Positions 8,287 to 9,407 of a DNA stretch of 9,407 nucleotides are shown one piece after another (positions within the stretch are counted from its first letter, which is position 1; each line of letters starts with the position of its first letter). Position numbers and translations under genes: made by a program. Source of the stretch: Rhodothermales bacterium. Lineage in GTDB: Bacteria; Bacteroidota; Rhodothermia; Rhodothermales; UBA10348. Where the stretch lies: NCBI GenBank assembly GCA_013003255.1, contig JABDJZ010000375.1, positions 1-9,407 on the forward strand. Reading direction: 5' to 3'. The notes below the pieces were generated by a model, which was not told the origin of the DNA, did no database searches, and worked only from the letters and a program-made list of their open reading frames with translations.

Positions 8287-9035
8287 CCCGTCTCCTCACC
8301 TTGATGATTGCCGTTGCCCTGATGGGATGCGCGGAAGCCGATGACGCAGCGACCATGAGCGAAGATCATGCAGGCATGTCGGCCGAAGAACACGCAGCAA
8401 TGATGGCTGATGATGACGCCGGCGACCACGACTGGGTAACCCTGTTCGACGGTTCCTCCCTGGACGCTTTTCGCGGGTTCAACCGTGAGACCATGCCGGC
8501 CGCCTGGATGATTAAGGACGGCGCGCTGGCCTTCGTACCGGGAAGCGGGGATGGCGGCGACATCATCACACGGGAGCAGTTCGGGGACTTCGTCCTTGAG
8601 CTGGAATGGAAGATCTCCGAGGCGGGCAACTCGGGAATCATGTACCGGGCCACGGAGGAGTTCGGCGCCCCCTGGATGACCGGCCCTGAGTACCAGATCC
8701 TGGACAACCTGGCGCATCCGGATGCGCAGTTTGGCGAGGACCGTTTGGCGGGTGCCAACTACGACGTCCACCCCGCAGACCCGGAGGCCGTCAAGCCTGT
8801 CGGCGAGTGGAACGAGACCCGGATCGTGGCCCACGGCAACCACGTCGAGCACTGGCTCAACGGCACGAAGGTGGTCAGCTACGAGCGGTACAGCGATGAC
8901 TGGAACGCCCGTGTGGCGGACAGCAAGTGGGTTGACCACCCGGAGTACGGCAAGCGGGACTCAGGTCACATCGCCCTTCAGGACCATAGCGATCCCGTCT
9001 GGTACCGAAACATCCGGATCCGGACTATCGACTAG
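8283..9035 (+). CDS. DUF1080 (3-keto-disaccharide hydrolase-type) lipoprotein with Met/His/Asp-rich linker
   Basis: This 250-residue protein has a lipoprotein signal with lipobox LMGC (C16). An unusual linker at about 17-50, rich in Ala, Asp, Glu, Met and His (for example EDHAGMSAEEHAAMM), precedes a DUF1080 concanavalin-like beta-sandwich at about 51-249. Family hallmarks are WVTLFDGSSLDAFRGF, FVLELEWKISEAGNSGIMYR, GPEYQILDN, GEWNETRIVAHGNHVEHWLNG and a C-terminal GHIALQDHSDPVWYRNIRIR. Some members hydrolyse 3-keto-glycosides; many are unassigned. ATG 8283 overlaps the upstream TGA (ATGA) and gives the signal peptide; the longer open frame from 8175 lies inside the previous gene and is rejected. 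The stop codon shares CTAG with the convergent gene. Confidence 0.93.
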   Translation: MTRLLTLMIAVALMGCAEADDAATMSEDHAGMSAEEHAAMMADDDAGDHDWVTLFDGSSLDAFRGFNRETMPAAWMIKDGALAFVPGSGDGGDIITREQFGDFVLELEWKISEAGNSGIMYRATEEFGAPWMTGPEYQILDNLAHPDAQFGEDRLAGANYDVHPADPEAVKPVGEWNETRIVAHGNHVEHWLNGTKVVSYERYSDDWNARVADSKWVDHPEYGKRDSGHIALQDHSDPVWYRNIRIRTID

Positions 9036-9407
9036 AATCCGAGGCCTTTCGTCCGGGTGTTGATCCGGGCCAGGTACTGGTTCGAGGTGAGGAACAGGGT
9101 TGACCCATCCTCGCCGAATGCCACGTTGGCTGTCGCCCCGTCGGTCCTGATGGTCCCGAGGTGGGCACCGCTCTTGTCCAACACCCAGACACCGCCCGGA
9201 CCGGTGGCAAACAACCGGCCCTCCGTGTCGACCTTGAGGCCGTCGGGCAAGCCCGGGTTCTCCTGACCCACGCTGGCAGTGGCATCGGCGAAGACACGCT
9301 TCCCGGACACCGTCCCCTCGGGTGACAGGTCATACGCCACCCACATGGCCTGCTCCGGGTCGGAATTGGCCACGTACAGGACGGATTCGTCCGGAGAGAG
9401 CGCGATT
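9032..9407 (-). CDS. SMP-30/gluconolactonase family protein, C-terminal 124 residues (5' part outside window)
   Basis: The reverse strand is open from the right edge to TAG (9034-9032). The visible fragment starts IALSPDESVLYVANSD and continues with GLPDGLKVD, FATGPGGVWVLDKSG and TANVAFGEDGSTLFLTSN. This is the blade order of the last part of an SMP-30/gluconolactonase six-bladed propeller. The Asp in PDG is a known metal ligand in the family; the other conserved Asn (usually in an NG just before IALSPD) should lie immediately beyond the edge. The GTG at 9371-9373 is inside a conserved strand and is not the start. Family members open sugar lactones with a bound divalent metal. The visible part is about the final 40% of a roughly 300-residue protein. 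Expression is convergent with the DUF1080 gene. Confidence 0.9.
   Translation of the reverse strand, partial: IALSPDESVLYVANSDPEQAMWVAYDLSPEGTVSGKRVFADATASVGQENPGLPDGLKVDTEGRLFATGPGGVWVLDKSGAHLGTIRTDGATANVAFGEDGSTLFLTSNQYLARINTRTKGLGF

Overview
The window comes from a high-GC, Gram-negative bacterium. Evidence is a DUF5916 outer-membrane beta-barrel, two lipoprotein-type signal sequences, a Sec signal of the form ..ATAQD.., mostly weak Shine-Dalgarno sites and a candidate Bacteroidetes-type promoter. This gene mix fits the Rhodothermota/Bacteroidota group best, with Gemmatimonadota as an alternative. The assignment rests on gene content only. Coding density is very high and there are no RNA genes, CRISPR arrays or insertion sequences.

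Region 1 (1-1027). The tail of an unrecognised acidic protein ends at 172. It is followed directly by an 84-base regulatory gap holding two near-identical palindromes (TGTGAC-N6-GTCAC[A/C]), which flank a candidate promoter. This gap drives a one-component regulator made of an ArsR-type winged helix fused to an SRPBCC/AHSA1 ligand-pocket domain. A strong ribosome-binding site lies inside the gene, exactly at the domain junction, so the ligand domain may also be made alone.

Region 2 (1078-5965). Four genes lie head to tail with gaps of 28, 24 and 12 bases: a membrane-anchored zinc metallopeptidase (YpfJ/COG2321 type), a small DoxX membrane protein, an exported M20D amidohydrolase, and a CBM9-like/DUF5916 outer-membrane beta-barrel. 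The last two are both envelope proteins and are the pair most likely to work together.

Region 3 (6035-9035). After a 69-base gap with a candidate promoter comes a tightly coupled trio joined by two ATGA stop/start overlaps: a nucleoside:H+ symporter-family MFS transporter, a Tat-exported TIM-barrel 'sugar phosphate isomerase/epimerase' lipoprotein, and a DUF1080 (3-keto-glycoside hydrolase-type) lipoprotein. At the right edge the 3' part of an SMP-30/gluconolactonase gene runs in from the other strand and shares a CTAG tetramer with the DUF1080 stop codon. Together these suggest envelope-located processing of an oxidised (3-keto) glycoside or sugar lactone followed by uptake. The Gfo/Idh/MocA oxidoreductase usually found with such genes is not in the window.

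The main points for a second look are the ArsR-SRPBCC fusion with its internal start and paired operators, and the transporter/isomerase/DUF1080 unit with its convergent lactonase.
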